From Enhygromyxa salina (GTDB lineage: Bacteria > Myxococcota_A > Polyangia > Nannocystales > Nannocystaceae), in the NCBI RefSeq assembly GCF_002994635.1, contig NZ_PVNL01000109.1, forward strand, positions 1-57,401: DNA of 57,401 nucleotides, in the 5' to 3' direction. Below, one piece after another: positions 8,582 to 18,770 of the stretch. The translations under genes and the position numbers were made by a program. The notes under the pieces are model-generated. The model saw only the letters and a list, made by a program, of their open reading frames with translations. It did no database searches and was not told where the DNA came from. The first letter of the stretch is position 1. Every line of letters begins with the position of its first letter.

Positions 8582-10174
8582 GTGAGCGATAAATTACGCA
8601 TTCAATCAAGTCTCAGGATCCTCGCGTCACTGACCGCCTTCGTCGGCAGCTTCGCGCTCGGGGCCTGCTTCGACGGGCTCGACTCCACGGGCCTGCCGTG
8701 CACCAACGACGACCAGTGCGGGACCAAGAACAGCTGCATCGAGGGGTTCTGCGGCGGCATGTTTGCCTGCGCCGACGGTGAGCTGGTAGTCGAGGACGAG
8801 CTGTGTGACGGCAAGCTCGACTGCCCCGACGGGTCCGACGAGGACTTCGAGCGCTGCTTCGGCGACGCGGAGCCGTTCGAGTGCGACGACGGGACACTGA
8901 TCCCGGCGGACCTGGTCTGCAACAGCACCGAGGAGTGTGCCGACGCCAGCGACGAGGCTCCCACGATGTGCGTGGGCGTCGGCGTCAACAGCTGTGAGGC
9001 GCCCGGCGGCGACCTGGGCTATGCGCTGGGCCCCACTCACGCGGTCATGCCGGGGCCGAGCAAGCTCGCGCTCGGGGATCTGGTCGGGCCCCCGACCGTG
9101 GACGTCGTCACGATCGGCGGCGCCGGAGACCAGCTCACGATCGTGTCGATCGACGAGGGCAGCTTCGGTCCAGAGATCGTCCTCGATGAGTTCGGGGTCA
9201 GCCAGATCGTCGACTTCGAGCTCGGTCTGGCCAACGACGACTCGATGACCGACTTGGTGGTCGCGACCACGGGGACGGACCCAGACGGCACCGACGCGGG
9301 GATCTACGTCTACGCCAGGGGCATGCCGATGACCCCTCCCGCGCTATTCGGGGCGCCCTCGGTCGTCCCGGGTCTGCTCGACGCCCAGGTCATGGGCATC
9401 GAGCTCGGCTCGTTCGACCTCGACGACGCCAGCGACATCGTCGTGATCGTCGATGGGGCGGTGAAGGGCCGGGGGGTCGCGGCGGTCGGCGATCCGGCGG
9501 CCGCCGCGATGGGCGGCGCCTACTTCCAGTTCGCGCCGCAAGACTCGTTCACGCTCGACTACGAGACCTTCTTGGACTCGGCGATGACCGACATCGACGA
9601 CGACGGCGACAGCGACCTGCTGGTCACGAGCATCACCGACGGCAAGGGCGTGCTGTGGATCGTCAAACGCAGCGGTGAGGGCGGTCAGGGCCCGGTCGAG
9701 TGGGATCCTCCGCAGATGCAGGTGACGCCGTTTCCGGGCCGCGAGCTGGCGCTGGGCCAGCTCTCGACCATGGCCGTGTCCGACGATCTGGTCCTGCTCG
9801 ACACGATGTCCGGCGACCTCCAGGCCTTCGTCAATCAGGAGGGCAGCTTGACGCCCCGTCCGCCGCTGTCGGCGGTGACCGGCAGTCAGCTGTCCGGGCT
9901 CACGGTCGCCGACATGAACTGCGATGGCTTCGCCGACTACTTGCTCAACGTCGAGAATCCAGCCGAAGTGCGCGTGTACCTTGGCGATGGCTTGGGCGGG
10001 CTGGTCTCGGACGAGCCGATTATCTACGCGAGCGGCGGGACCCCTCGCGGCGACCTGGCGGTGTTTCCCGCTGACAACGACTCGACGCCAGACATCGTGG
10101 CCGCCGTCGACGCGGGCGACGGGGTCGGCACAGCCGAAGTCCGGTTGTTGGTGACCGCCGAGGCGTCCAACTGA
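8582..10174 (+). CDS. Lipoprotein with LDL-receptor class A repeats and FG-GAP/VCBS propeller
   Basis: 530 residues from GTG 8582, chosen because AGGAG lies about eight bases upstream and the product then starts with a proper lipoprotein signal ending in LGAC. Residues about 57-125 hold two LDLa-like repeats, CADGELVVEDELCDG...CPDGSDED and CDDGTLIPADLVC...CADASDEA, with the calcium-binding DGSDE core. The remainder is a beta-propeller with FG-GAP/VCBS-like blades (DIDDDGDSDLLV, ADMNCDGFADYLL, PADNDSTPDIV). This suggests a surface-exposed, calcium-dependent binding protein. LDLa repeats are rare in bacteria but recur in this lineage. It probably forms an operon with the preceding gene. Confidence 0.82.
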   Translation: MSDKLRIQSSLRILASLTAFVGSFALGACFDGLDSTGLPCTNDDQCGTKNSCIEGFCGGMFACADGELVVEDELCDGKLDCPDGSDEDFERCFGDAEPFECDDGTLIPADLVCNSTEECADASDEAPTMCVGVGVNSCEAPGGDLGYALGPTHAVMPGPSKLALGDLVGPPTVDVVTIGGAGDQLTIVSIDEGSFGPEIVLDEFGVSQIVDFELGLANDDSMTDLVVATTGTDPDGTDAGIYVYARGMPMTPPALFGAPSVVPGLLDAQVMGIELGSFDLDDASDIVVIVDGAVKGRGVAAVGDPAAAAMGGAYFQFAPQDSFTLDYETFLDSAMTDIDDDGDSDLLVTSITDGKGVLWIVKRSGEGGQGPVEWDPPQMQVTPFPGRELALGQLSTMAVSDDLVLLDTMSGDLQAFVNQEGSLTPRPPLSAVTGSQLSGLTVADMNCDGFADYLLNVENPAEVRVYLGDGLGGLVSDEPIIYASGGTPRGDLAVFPADNDSTPDIVAAVDAGDGVGTAEVRLLVTAEASN

Positions 10175-10305
10175 GCGCAGCCTCGCCCCGCGACGCGGCC
10201 ACGCTCGCCCACGCTCTTGGAGTGGCGAGGGGGTGGGGTTCTCGGCGTCCTGCTCGCTGGCCCAGGTGAGTCGTCGGTGCGGGGACAAGTGTTTCGCATC
10301 CGCTT

Positions 10306-13218
10306 ATGCTCTGCCGGGTGGTCGAGGTCGTTGACACGCAGGGCGAGCCCTCGCGCCCGATCACCGCGGTCGACTCGGCGGCCGAGTCCGCGGCCGAGTC
10401 GGTGCCCGAGCCGCGCGCCCAGGCGCAGCCGCCACGCCTGCGCGAGCGGGGCGAGACGATCGGGCGCTACGTGGTCGTCGACACGATCGGCCAGGGCGGC
10501 ATGGGGGTGGTCTACGCGGCCTGGGATCCCCAGCTCGATCGACGCATCGCCCTCAAGCTCGTCAACTTGGGCTCGGCGTGGGGCAGTGAAGGTGACACGC
10601 AGCGCGCCCGGCTGCTGCGCGAGGCCCAGGCGCTCGCTCGGATCGAGCACCCCAACGTCGTCAAGGTTCACGACGTCGGGGTCAGCGGCGGGCAGGTGTT
10701 CATTGCGATGGAGCACGTCAACGGCCAGAGCCTGCGCCAGTGGTTGCGCGCGGATCGTCGGTCCGTGCGCGACGTGCTCGAGGTGTTCATCGCGGCCGGC
10801 CACGCCCTCGCCACCGCCCACGCGATGGAGCTGATCCACCGCGACTTCAAGCCCGACAACGTGTTGGTCGGCCACGCGGGCGAGGTCAAGGTCGTCGACT
10901 TTGGGCTCGCCCGCGACAGTCGCCGCGATGATCGCCCGCGGGCCCGCGAGTGGGCCGAGACCGAGCCGGTGATCGCCCGCGCGCTCGAGCGCGCCGCGTC
11001 CGAGAGTCAGGGCCGGGCCGGGGCCACCCGCGAGCCATCGGGTCTCGACGAGATCGAAGAGGACTTCGGCGTGGACTCGGGCGGGTCGAACCCAGACTCG
11101 GGCCCTGGCTCGTTCTTGTTCAACCCGTCGAACATCACGATGGCGGGGACCGTGCTCGGGACCCCGGCCTACATGGCGCCCGAGCAGCACGAGCAGGCCA
11201 CCGTCGACGCGCGCTCGGATCAGTATGCGTTCTGCGTGAGCTTGTGGGAGGCGCTCTACGGCAAGCGCCCGTTCTCTGGCCGCCGCTCCGACGTGCTCGC
11301 CCGGCGCAAGCGCAAGCTGCAGATCCGCGAGTCCAGCCGCGGGCTGCGGGTCCCCAAGCAGGTTCGCAGCGTGTTGTTGCGGGGCCTGAGTCCGCGTCGC
11401 AACCGGCGCTTCGCCGCCATGTCCGAGCTGCTGACCGAGCTCGAGGGCAGCCTCGCTGAGCGGCGCCGTCGGTGGCTGCCCGCGCTGGCGCTGGCCGCTG
11501 CGACGTTGGTCGCGGTGTCTGTGAGCTGGTCGGTGTTGGCGAGCGACGACGCGGAGCCCTGCGCGGCCCCAGTCGAGCAGCTCGCGGGGGTCTGGGACGA
11601 CGCGCGGCGGGCCGAGATCGCGGCTGCGATCGCGGCGAGCGAGCTGACCTACGCCTCCGACAGCTGGGCGCGGATCTCCGCCGGCCTCGACAGCTACGCC
11701 GAGCGTTGGCTCGCGGCCGAGGTCACCGCCTGCGAGGCCACCCACGTCCGCCACGAGCACGACGGCGTGTGGCTCGACCGCCGGCTCGCGTGCCTCGAGG
11801 CCCGCCGCCGCGAGCTCGCTGGCCTGACCACGCAGCTCGTTCGTCGCGACGAACGGACCGTCGAGCACGCGACGCGGGCTGTGTCTTCGCTGACCCCGAT
11901 CGACGCGTGTGAGCGCGAGCGCAGCCCCGAGCTGATGCCGCTGCCCGCCGACTCGAGCCGCCGACTGCGGGTGATCAGCGCGCTCGATCAGCTCGCGGCC
12001 GCCCGCGCGAGCGTGGGCTCGGGTCAGCTCGACGACGGCCTGAGTCGCGCGCGAGCGGTGCTCGAGCGCGGGCGCGAGCTCGACTGGGCCCCGCTCGAGG
12101 CCGAGGCGTTGTTCGAGATCGGCCGGCACCGCGCCGACGTGGATCTCGACCTCGAGGGTGAGCTCGAGACCCTGCACCAGGCTGCGATCGCGGCGTTGCG
12201 TGGTGGTCACGATCAGCTGGCCGCGCGCAGCTGGTCTCGCCTGGCGCGGGGGCTGGTCCGCGCGGGTGAGCTCGAGCAGGCCGAGCGCTGGCTCGGCTAC
12301 GCGGACGAGCTGGCGACGGCGCTGGCCCTGGCCCACGGCCACGACCTCGCGCTGACAGCCGATCTACTCCACGCTCGCGCGCAGCTGCGCTTCGCCGAGG
12401 GCGACTTCGCTGGAGCGGAGCAGCACGCCCGCGAGCGCGTGACCCAGCTGCGCGAGTTCTACGGCGAGGACAGCCCCCACGTCGCGGACGGGCTCAACAA
12501 CCTGGGGGTCGCGGTGTACATGCAGTATCGCAAGGACGAGGCGGTCGCGGCCTACCGCGAGGCGCTGGCGATCCTCGAGCGCGTGCACGGCCCCGAGCAT
12601 CCCTCGGTTGCGACCATGCACAACAACATCGGCGTGGTCTCGACCGATCGCCACGCGTACGCCGACGCGCTCGTCCACTACCGCCGCGCCGTCGAGATCC
12701 GCGAGCGCGTGTACCCGCCGGATCACGAGCTCGTCTTGCAGTCGCTGGTCAACCTCGCCAACGTGCACCTGTTCTCGGGCGACCCGATCGCCGGGGTCGC
12801 GGTTGGGCTGAAGATCGTGCAGCGTCGCCAGGCGAGCGCGGCCGTCGCGGTTGCGACGCCCGAGCGGCGGGTCAGCCTGGTCCCGGATCTGCTTCGACTC
12901 GGGCGACTGTTCGCGCTCGCGGGTGAGCCACGCAACGCGCTGATCGTGCTCGAGCAGGCGCTGAGCTTGCTCGACGAGGTCCCGGACGCCCGCCTCCCGC
13001 CGGGCTTCGTGCCGCCCCCCAAGGGGCAGCCCTGGCCATCGCACCTCGATGGCTGCCGCGTGGACGTGCTGGCGGGCATCGAGGACGCGAGCCGGGCCCT
13101 GGGCCGCACGCTCGACGCAGACCGGGCGCTCGCCCGTCGCACCGCGATCCCGGTCCCGCAGCGATCGCACCCACGCCGCTGCCTCGACGAGCACAACCGC
13201 TGGTCGACCTCACCCTGA
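10306..13218 (+). CDS. Ser/Thr protein kinase with transmembrane segment and TPR domain
   Basis: 970 residues. The kinase domain has Gly loop GQGGMGVVY, IALKLV, HRDFKPDN near residue 178, DFGLA near 198 and YMAPEQ. Between DFG and the APE motif there is an unusually long insertion of roughly 75 residues, low in complexity and rich in Ser/Gly/Glu. One membrane helix lies at about 388-408 (WLPALALAAATLVAVSVSW). The outer half is a solenoid with recognisable tetratricopeptide repeats (VADGLNNLGVAVY, VATMHNNIGVV, VLQSLVNLANVH). The likely role is a membrane signalling kinase whose TPR part binds a partner. The start ATG 10306 could instead be a GTG a few codons later. Confidence 0.9.
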   Translation: MLCRVVEVVDTQGEPSRPITAVDSAAESAAESVPEPRAQAQPPRLRERGETIGRYVVVDTIGQGGMGVVYAAWDPQLDRRIALKLVNLGSAWGSEGDTQRARLLREAQALARIEHPNVVKVHDVGVSGGQVFIAMEHVNGQSLRQWLRADRRSVRDVLEVFIAAGHALATAHAMELIHRDFKPDNVLVGHAGEVKVVDFGLARDSRRDDRPRAREWAETEPVIARALERAASESQGRAGATREPSGLDEIEEDFGVDSGGSNPDSGPGSFLFNPSNITMAGTVLGTPAYMAPEQHEQATVDARSDQYAFCVSLWEALYGKRPFSGRRSDVLARRKRKLQIRESSRGLRVPKQVRSVLLRGLSPRRNRRFAAMSELLTELEGSLAERRRRWLPALALAAATLVAVSVSWSVLASDDAEPCAAPVEQLAGVWDDARRAEIAAAIAASELTYASDSWARISAGLDSYAERWLAAEVTACEATHVRHEHDGVWLDRRLACLEARRRELAGLTTQLVRRDERTVEHATRAVSSLTPIDACERERSPELMPLPADSSRRLRVISALDQLAAARASVGSGQLDDGLSRARAVLERGRELDWAPLEAEALFEIGRHRADVDLDLEGELETLHQAAIAALRGGHDQLAARSWSRLARGLVRAGELEQAERWLGYADELATALALAHGHDLALTADLLHARAQLRFAEGDFAGAEQHARERVTQLREFYGEDSPHVADGLNNLGVAVYMQYRKDEAVAAYREALAILERVHGPEHPSVATMHNNIGVVSTDRHAYADALVHYRRAVEIRERVYPPDHELVLQSLVNLANVHLFSGDPIAGVAVGLKIVQRRQASAAVAVATPERRVSLVPDLLRLGRLFALAGEPRNALIVLEQALSLLDEVPDARLPPGFVPPPKGQPWPSHLDGCRVDVLAGIEDASRALGRTLDADRALARRTAIPVPQRSHPRRCLDEHNRWSTSP

Positions 13219-13300
13219 TCCAAGCGGATCGCTGTGATCTCGGTCTCAGCGGCGCGCGCCCACGCTGCTAGGATTTCGCGCCTGCTCGGCCCCACCACCC

Positions 13301-14143
13301 ATGCTCATCAAGCTGCTCGGTATCGAAGACGCACCCCTCGCGATCTTTTTGGTCCTCTCGATCAGCGGGTTGCTGGCCTACTTCATCGCCTCGGGCCTCA
13401 GCTACCTGTTGTTCTTCGTGTTGGGGCGCAAGCGCTTCCACCCGGACTACGTCGCGGACCCGCAAGAGAACCGCAAGGCTCGATTCTGGGGCGCGCTGTC
13501 GGTCGCAGGCAACGCGCTGTTCATGGTCCCGTTCCACTGGCTGCTGTCGCACGGCTACGGCCACCTGTACTGGGACGTCAGTGACTATGGGTGGGGCTGG
13601 CTAGTAGCGAGCTTCTTCTTGTACCTCGCGGTCACCGAGACGATGATCTACTGGACCCACCGCGCGCTGCACTCTGACTTTCTCTACAACTGGCTGCACA
13701 AGCGGCACCACCAGTTTCGGGTCACGACCTCGTGGGTCAGCACCGCGTTTCACCCGATCGACTCGTTCGCGCAGGCGCTGCCCCATCACCTGTGCGCGTT
13801 CTTGTTCCCGGTCCACGCGGTCTTGTATCTGGTCATGGTCTCGTTCGTGACGGTCTGGTCCGTGGTGATCCACGATCGGGTCTCGCTGGTCCGCTGGAAG
13901 TTCATCAACTACACGGGCCACCACACGCTTCACCACTGGTACTACCAGTACAACCTCGGGCAGTTCACGACCGTCTGGGATCGCCTGGCCGGGACCTACA
14001 AAGATCCCGAGCTGTGCTACGAGGACATCCCCGAGGGCGTGGTCGTGCGCTGGCAGGATGGGCCCGGAACCCTGGTCGGGCCGCGGGCGCCACGGCCGAC
14101 GGACCTGCGCGAGGACATGGTCGCGCTCGAGGCCGCCGAGTAG
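13301..14143 (+). CDS. Sterol desaturase / fatty acid hydroxylase family membrane enzyme
   Basis: 280 residues. The His clusters of the di-iron family are present: WTHRALHS (His120 and following), HKRHHQF, and GHHTLHHWYYQYNLGQ. Several hydrophobic segments precede and separate them (about 8-40, 68-85 and 97-117, plus a pair around 160-190). The family hydroxylates or desaturates sterols, fatty acids or carotenoids with oxygen in the membrane. The substrate cannot be read from the sequence; myxobacteria make sterols and hydroxylated lipids, so both are options. It is convergent with the next gene, with 27 bases between stops and no terminator seen. Confidence 0.87.
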   Translation: MLIKLLGIEDAPLAIFLVLSISGLLAYFIASGLSYLLFFVLGRKRFHPDYVADPQENRKARFWGALSVAGNALFMVPFHWLLSHGYGHLYWDVSDYGWGWLVASFFLYLAVTETMIYWTHRALHSDFLYNWLHKRHHQFRVTTSWVSTAFHPIDSFAQALPHHLCAFLFPVHAVLYLVMVSFVTVWSVVIHDRVSLVRWKFINYTGHHTLHHWYYQYNLGQFTTVWDRLAGTYKDPELCYEDIPEGVVVRWQDGPGTLVGPRAPRPTDLREDMVALEAAE

Positions 14144-14170
14144 CTCGGGCAGTAGCTCGAGCGATCGGGA

Positions 14171-16102
14171 TCAGCCGGGACCGGGCGGGACCGGGCCTGG
14201 CGGCGGGGCCGGGCGGGCGTCCCCAGGATCTTCGGAGGCATCGTCGTCGGCCGGATCGTCGGCCGGATCGTCGGCAGGACCTTCGGGCGGGTCATCGGAC
14301 GCCGACTCCTCGTCTTCGTCCCCGTCCTGCTCCCCGTCCTCGTCGGACTCGCTCTCGTCGTACTCCTCGTACTCAGCCTCGTCGCCGTACTCGCCCTCGT
14401 CGCCCTCACCGTCGGGGATCGACGCGTCCGGGTTGGTCCACACGTCGGTGCAGGGCGTGCAGGTGCTCGGCGGCCGCACGAACAGCGCTCCGTTGCTCTC
14501 GAGCTGGGTGAGCAGGCCGGGCTCGGCGAGGTACAGCGATCCGGTGTCGCCGCCCTTTGACGAGAGCTCGACGAACAGCTTGTCGCCCGTGCGGCGCAGC
14601 CGGAGCCCGCGCGCGTCGGCCAGCTTGTTCTCGTGCTTGCCGATGATCTTGCCGCTCGGGTCGAGCTGATACGCGCGGGCCTTGGCGCCACACGAGGCCG
14701 ACGCGTACAGCGTGTCGGTGCCGACGCTGCAGACCATCCACTGGGCGGGGTCGAGCCCGTCGGCGGCCGTGAGCTTGGCCGCTTTGATCACGGGCTCGAG
14801 CTCGCCCGCGCCGCCGCGGTGACAACCAGCCACGGCGCCCTCGAGCGGGACGGCGCGCGGCAGCGGATCGGGATCGAAGCCCCACGCGCGCAGCTGGGTC
14901 GCGCCGTCCTCGGATCCCTCGCTGGGCGGGCGCTTCCACTTGAGCTTGCCGCCCTCTTCGACGATGCCCTTGATCGTGAATTGGCCGTCGGCGGTCATCC
15001 ACCCGACCGCGAATCCATGGCCCTCGGCGTGGCGATAGACCTGGGCCCCAGCGCCGCCGAGCTCACCGAGCGCGTAGGACATCCGGTTGCGCTTGTCCAA
15101 CAGCATGTAGTTGCCCGCCGACGCGCCGCAGGTGGTCCCGTACAGTCGCTCGAACAGCGCGTAGTCGTCACCGAGCTGGCCGAACACCGCCGTGGCCCGG
15201 GCAAACCGACGCCGGACCGGGCCGTCCTCACCCGAAGGCTCCGGGCGCGAGACATACACGAACACCTGGCGGATCGTGTGGTCGAGATCGTCGCCACCCC
15301 AGGCCGTGGTCTCCCACCCGGTCCACGCCAGCGCGGGGTCGAGGATCACCGGTGGCCGCGCGACGCCGTCGGTGCCGTAGACCTCGACCTCGGCCAGCTG
15401 GATCTGCTTGTCTTTGTTGCCGGCGTGGAGCTCGAGCACCTCGATCGCCAGGCTCTGGGTCTCGACCGGCGCGTCGAAGCGCACGTAGCCGTGATCCGCA
15501 CCGTCCGGCACCGTCGCGTCGAGGTAGCCCGCGTCGGTGTGGATGCGAACCTTGGCCACGCGCGGGTGGCCCTTGTAGTCGCGGTAGCGCGGGCCCGCGG
15601 CGGTGTACAGCCGCACGACCTCGACCTTGGCCTTCTCGGGCAGCGCGAGCCCAAGCACGCACGGCTTGGCCTGGCCGAACTCGCAGGTCCACGCGGTGTC
15701 GAGATCATCGTCGCGGGTCAGCTTGGCGTCACCGGTCCCCGCCGCACCCCAAACGGGGAGCTTCGCGGTGGCCATCAGCGAGAACAGATGGCTGATCTTG
15801 TCGATGCTAAACCCGAGGCCCTTGGCACCCTTGGCGCCGGTGCTCGCCGCGGCCGTGGCCCGCGTGATCGCAACGGCGGCCGCGCGTGGATCGTCGGGCT
15901 CGTCGACGGGCTGACCCCCGGTGTCGTCCGGGTCCGGCGCAGGTTGTGCCTCGGGATCAGATCCGTCGGTCTTGGGTGTCGTCGAGTCGCCGCTCGACGT
16001 CGCAGCGTCGTCGCTGTTCGACTTGCACGCAGCGGTCAACGCAACGCTGAGCGCGAGGCTGGAGATCAGTGGAGGTCGGACGAGAACGCGCAGGGCGGCC
16101 AT
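14171..16102 (-). CDS. Lipoprotein with discoidin-like (NADase-type glycan-binding) domain and acidic tail
   Basis: 643 residues from ATG 16102, chosen because it starts a lipoprotein signal ending in LTAAC. A long Asp/Pro/Thr linker leads to a beta-sandwich region (about 110-240) containing DDDLDTAWTCEFGQ and VEVVRLYTAAG, with a terminal QLAEVEVYG. This resembles F5/8-type or NADase-type glycan-binding domains. The middle part is unassigned. The last 85 residues are extremely acidic (Glu/Asp/Tyr), then Pro-rich, encoded partly by three tandem GCCGGATCGTCG-like units near 14249-14280. It is probably a surface carbohydrate-binding lipoprotein. A longer upstream start is unlikely because it would precede the signal peptide. 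Confidence 0.75.
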   Translation of the reverse strand: MAALRVLVRPPLISSLALSVALTAACKSNSDDAATSSGDSTTPKTDGSDPEAQPAPDPDDTGGQPVDEPDDPRAAAVAITRATAAASTGAKGAKGLGFSIDKISHLFSLMATAKLPVWGAAGTGDAKLTRDDDLDTAWTCEFGQAKPCVLGLALPEKAKVEVVRLYTAAGPRYRDYKGHPRVAKVRIHTDAGYLDATVPDGADHGYVRFDAPVETQSLAIEVLELHAGNKDKQIQLAEVEVYGTDGVARPPVILDPALAWTGWETTAWGGDDLDHTIRQVFVYVSRPEPSGEDGPVRRRFARATAVFGQLGDDYALFERLYGTTCGASAGNYMLLDKRNRMSYALGELGGAGAQVYRHAEGHGFAVGWMTADGQFTIKGIVEEGGKLKWKRPPSEGSEDGATQLRAWGFDPDPLPRAVPLEGAVAGCHRGGAGELEPVIKAAKLTAADGLDPAQWMVCSVGTDTLYASASCGAKARAYQLDPSGKIIGKHENKLADARGLRLRRTGDKLFVELSSKGGDTGSLYLAEPGLLTQLESNGALFVRPPSTCTPCTDVWTNPDASIPDGEGDEGEYGDEAEYEEYDESESDEDGEQDGDEDEESASDDPPEGPADDPADDPADDDASEDPGDARPAPPPGPVPPGPG

Positions 16103-16253
16103 GGTTCGCGTGCAAACTAGCAAGATATCCCTCACCCCCCCAGACCCTCGTGGGGTTGGGTCCTTGCGTGGGTTGGGCGGGAAATTGCGGGAATTACAGG
16201 TGGTGGTGCCGGGCTGGCACTCGGGGCGAGGGGCCGCGTAGGGTCCGCGGGCC

Positions 16254-17275
<1,022 letters not shown>

Positions 17276-17276
<1 letters not shown>

Positions 17277-17770
17277 TGGCACACGCGGACCAAGCGGCGT
17301 TGCTCGACCAGGGGCGCCAGGCGATCGCGGCGATCGTCAACCTCGCGTCGATCTGTCCCGCGGGCGGCGACGCTCGCTGGGACGCGATGTTGGCCAAGCT
17401 GAACGTCACCCCGCTCCCGCCGGACGAGCGAGCTCGACACCTGCGCGAGGGGCCCGGCCAAGCCAAGGGCGCGCTGCTGCTCGAGCTGCGCTGGGCGCTG
17501 AACGGCGTGGTCGCGCCGCTGTGCGAGCACATGGATGAGGGCTGGCGCTTGACCCACGAGGTCGAGCAGGCCGTTCGCGACTACGTCGGCGCGGTCAAGC
17601 CCCGGGTCACCACCGCCTCGATCTTTGCCAACGCGCTGGCCGGCGCCGCCAGTTCGCCGGCCGCCATGGTCGGGGCCGCGGGTGCCAGCGCCGACTGCTG
17701 CCGCTGCTGTGGCGCGCCGCGAGCCGAGCGCGGCGAGACCCACTGTCACTACTGTGGAGAATCACGATGA
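17276..17770 (+). CDS. Unknown protein with C-terminal zinc ribbon (second gene of coupled operon)
   Basis: 164 residues. Mostly helical, with no recognised family in the first 130 residues. The end carries CCRCCGAPRAERGETHCHYC, a two-pair Cys arrangement typical of a zinc ribbon. The start ATG overlaps the previous stop (TGATG), and its own stop overlaps the next start (ATGA), so the three proteins are very likely made in fixed ratio. The ribbon and the unit in the next protein suggest nucleic-acid or protein binding, but this is inference. Confidence 0.72.
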
Positions 17771-18564
17771 CCGCTGCTATCGACGCCCGCTGGGATGGGT
17801 TCCTCGCCAAGATCCGCGAACGCTTTGACGAGCTGATGCGCGAGTCCACGGCCGGGTGCGCGGCGCTGCTGGTTCAGACCGGCGGTGACCCGACCCCGGT
17901 CAGCAACGCGTGGCAGGGCATGCGCATGCGGGCGCTCGACCTGAGCGGCAAGGTCAGCGACAGCTGGAACGACAAAGTTCAGGACATGTATCACGACGCC
18001 GAGGCCTACGATCAGGCCGACGCGGCCTGGGCCCGGGCGGAGGCGCTGACTGACGAGATCGAGATCCGCCTCGAGCAGATCGAGACCAAGATCTTCGCCG
18101 ACGCGATCCGCAGCTTGTTAGGCATGGCCGCGACCGAGCAGGGCCAGCTGCGCTGCAGCCAGTGCGGTGCCGAGCTTCAGCACGCCGTCACCTTGCAGTC
18201 GATCGAGGTCAGCTGTCAGCACTGCGGCGCGCTGGTCACGATCGAGCCGGGACCGCGCGCGCGCATGGCCGAGGCCATGTCGCATCATCTGTGGCGCGAG
18301 GCTTGCTGGCCGCAGTGGCTCGCGCGCTACCACGCTGACAAGGCCGCCCGCCACGCCCGGTCGGCCACGCTCGCGCAGCTGCAAGCGTGGGAGCAGGCGG
18401 AGATCGAGTATCTGACCGGCTATCTGCGCGAGCGCGCCAAGCTGCTGCCCAACACGGCGGGCGAGCTCGACAAGGAGCTGCGCGGGCGGATGCATCAATT
18501 CTATCAGGGCCTCGAGCGCGAGAGCGCCTGGAAGCAGGCCGGCTCGCCGCGTCGAGTTCGCTGA
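17767..18564 (+). CDS. Unknown protein with central zinc ribbon (third gene of coupled operon)
   Basis: 265 residues. A helical first half (DARWDGFLAKIRERFDELMR resembles DARWDAMLAKLN in the gene before it, hinting at common origin) is followed by a zinc ribbon at about 128-158 (CSQCG and CQHCG). A Trp-rich helical C-terminal half contains HLWREACWPQWLARYHAD. No signal peptide was seen. It shares a four-base ATGA overlap with the previous gene. The presence of related segments and zinc ribbons in two consecutive genes points to a complex. Function is unknown. Confidence 0.72.
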   Translation: MTAAIDARWDGFLAKIRERFDELMRESTAGCAALLVQTGGDPTPVSNAWQGMRMRALDLSGKVSDSWNDKVQDMYHDAEAYDQADAAWARAEALTDEIEIRLEQIETKIFADAIRSLLGMAATEQGQLRCSQCGAELQHAVTLQSIEVSCQHCGALVTIEPGPRARMAEAMSHHLWREACWPQWLARYHADKAARHARSATLAQLQAWEQAEIEYLTGYLRERAKLLPNTAGELDKELRGRMHQFYQGLERESAWKQAGSPRRVR

Positions 18565-18654
18565 GCCGCGACTACTTCGAGAGCACAGACTTGTATGCCG
18601 GGATGTCATCGGGTGGCTTGTGGGGCGGGTTGACGGTGGGGGGCATCTGTCCAT

Positions 18655-18770
18655 CTGGACGAATACACAGGTACATGACCTTCGGGAGGGGCACGGTGGG
18701 AGGGGCACGGTGCTCGGGGACGCCCAGCTGGACAAATACACAGGTACATGACCTTCGGGAGGGGCACGGT
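18655..18770 (+). repeat. Two copies of the GGTACATGACCTTCGGG repeat
   Basis: 43-bp copies at 18655-18697 and 18728-18770 differ at one base and are 73 bases apart. They share the 17-base core and the preceding CGAATA or CAAATA with the copies at 4.5 kb; the right half differs (AGGGGCACGGT) but keeps the ability to pair TGACC with GGTCA. The second copy shares its last base with the stop codon of the minus-strand DNA methyltransferase. The rest of 18565-18654 holds nothing recognisable. Confidence 0.85.
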
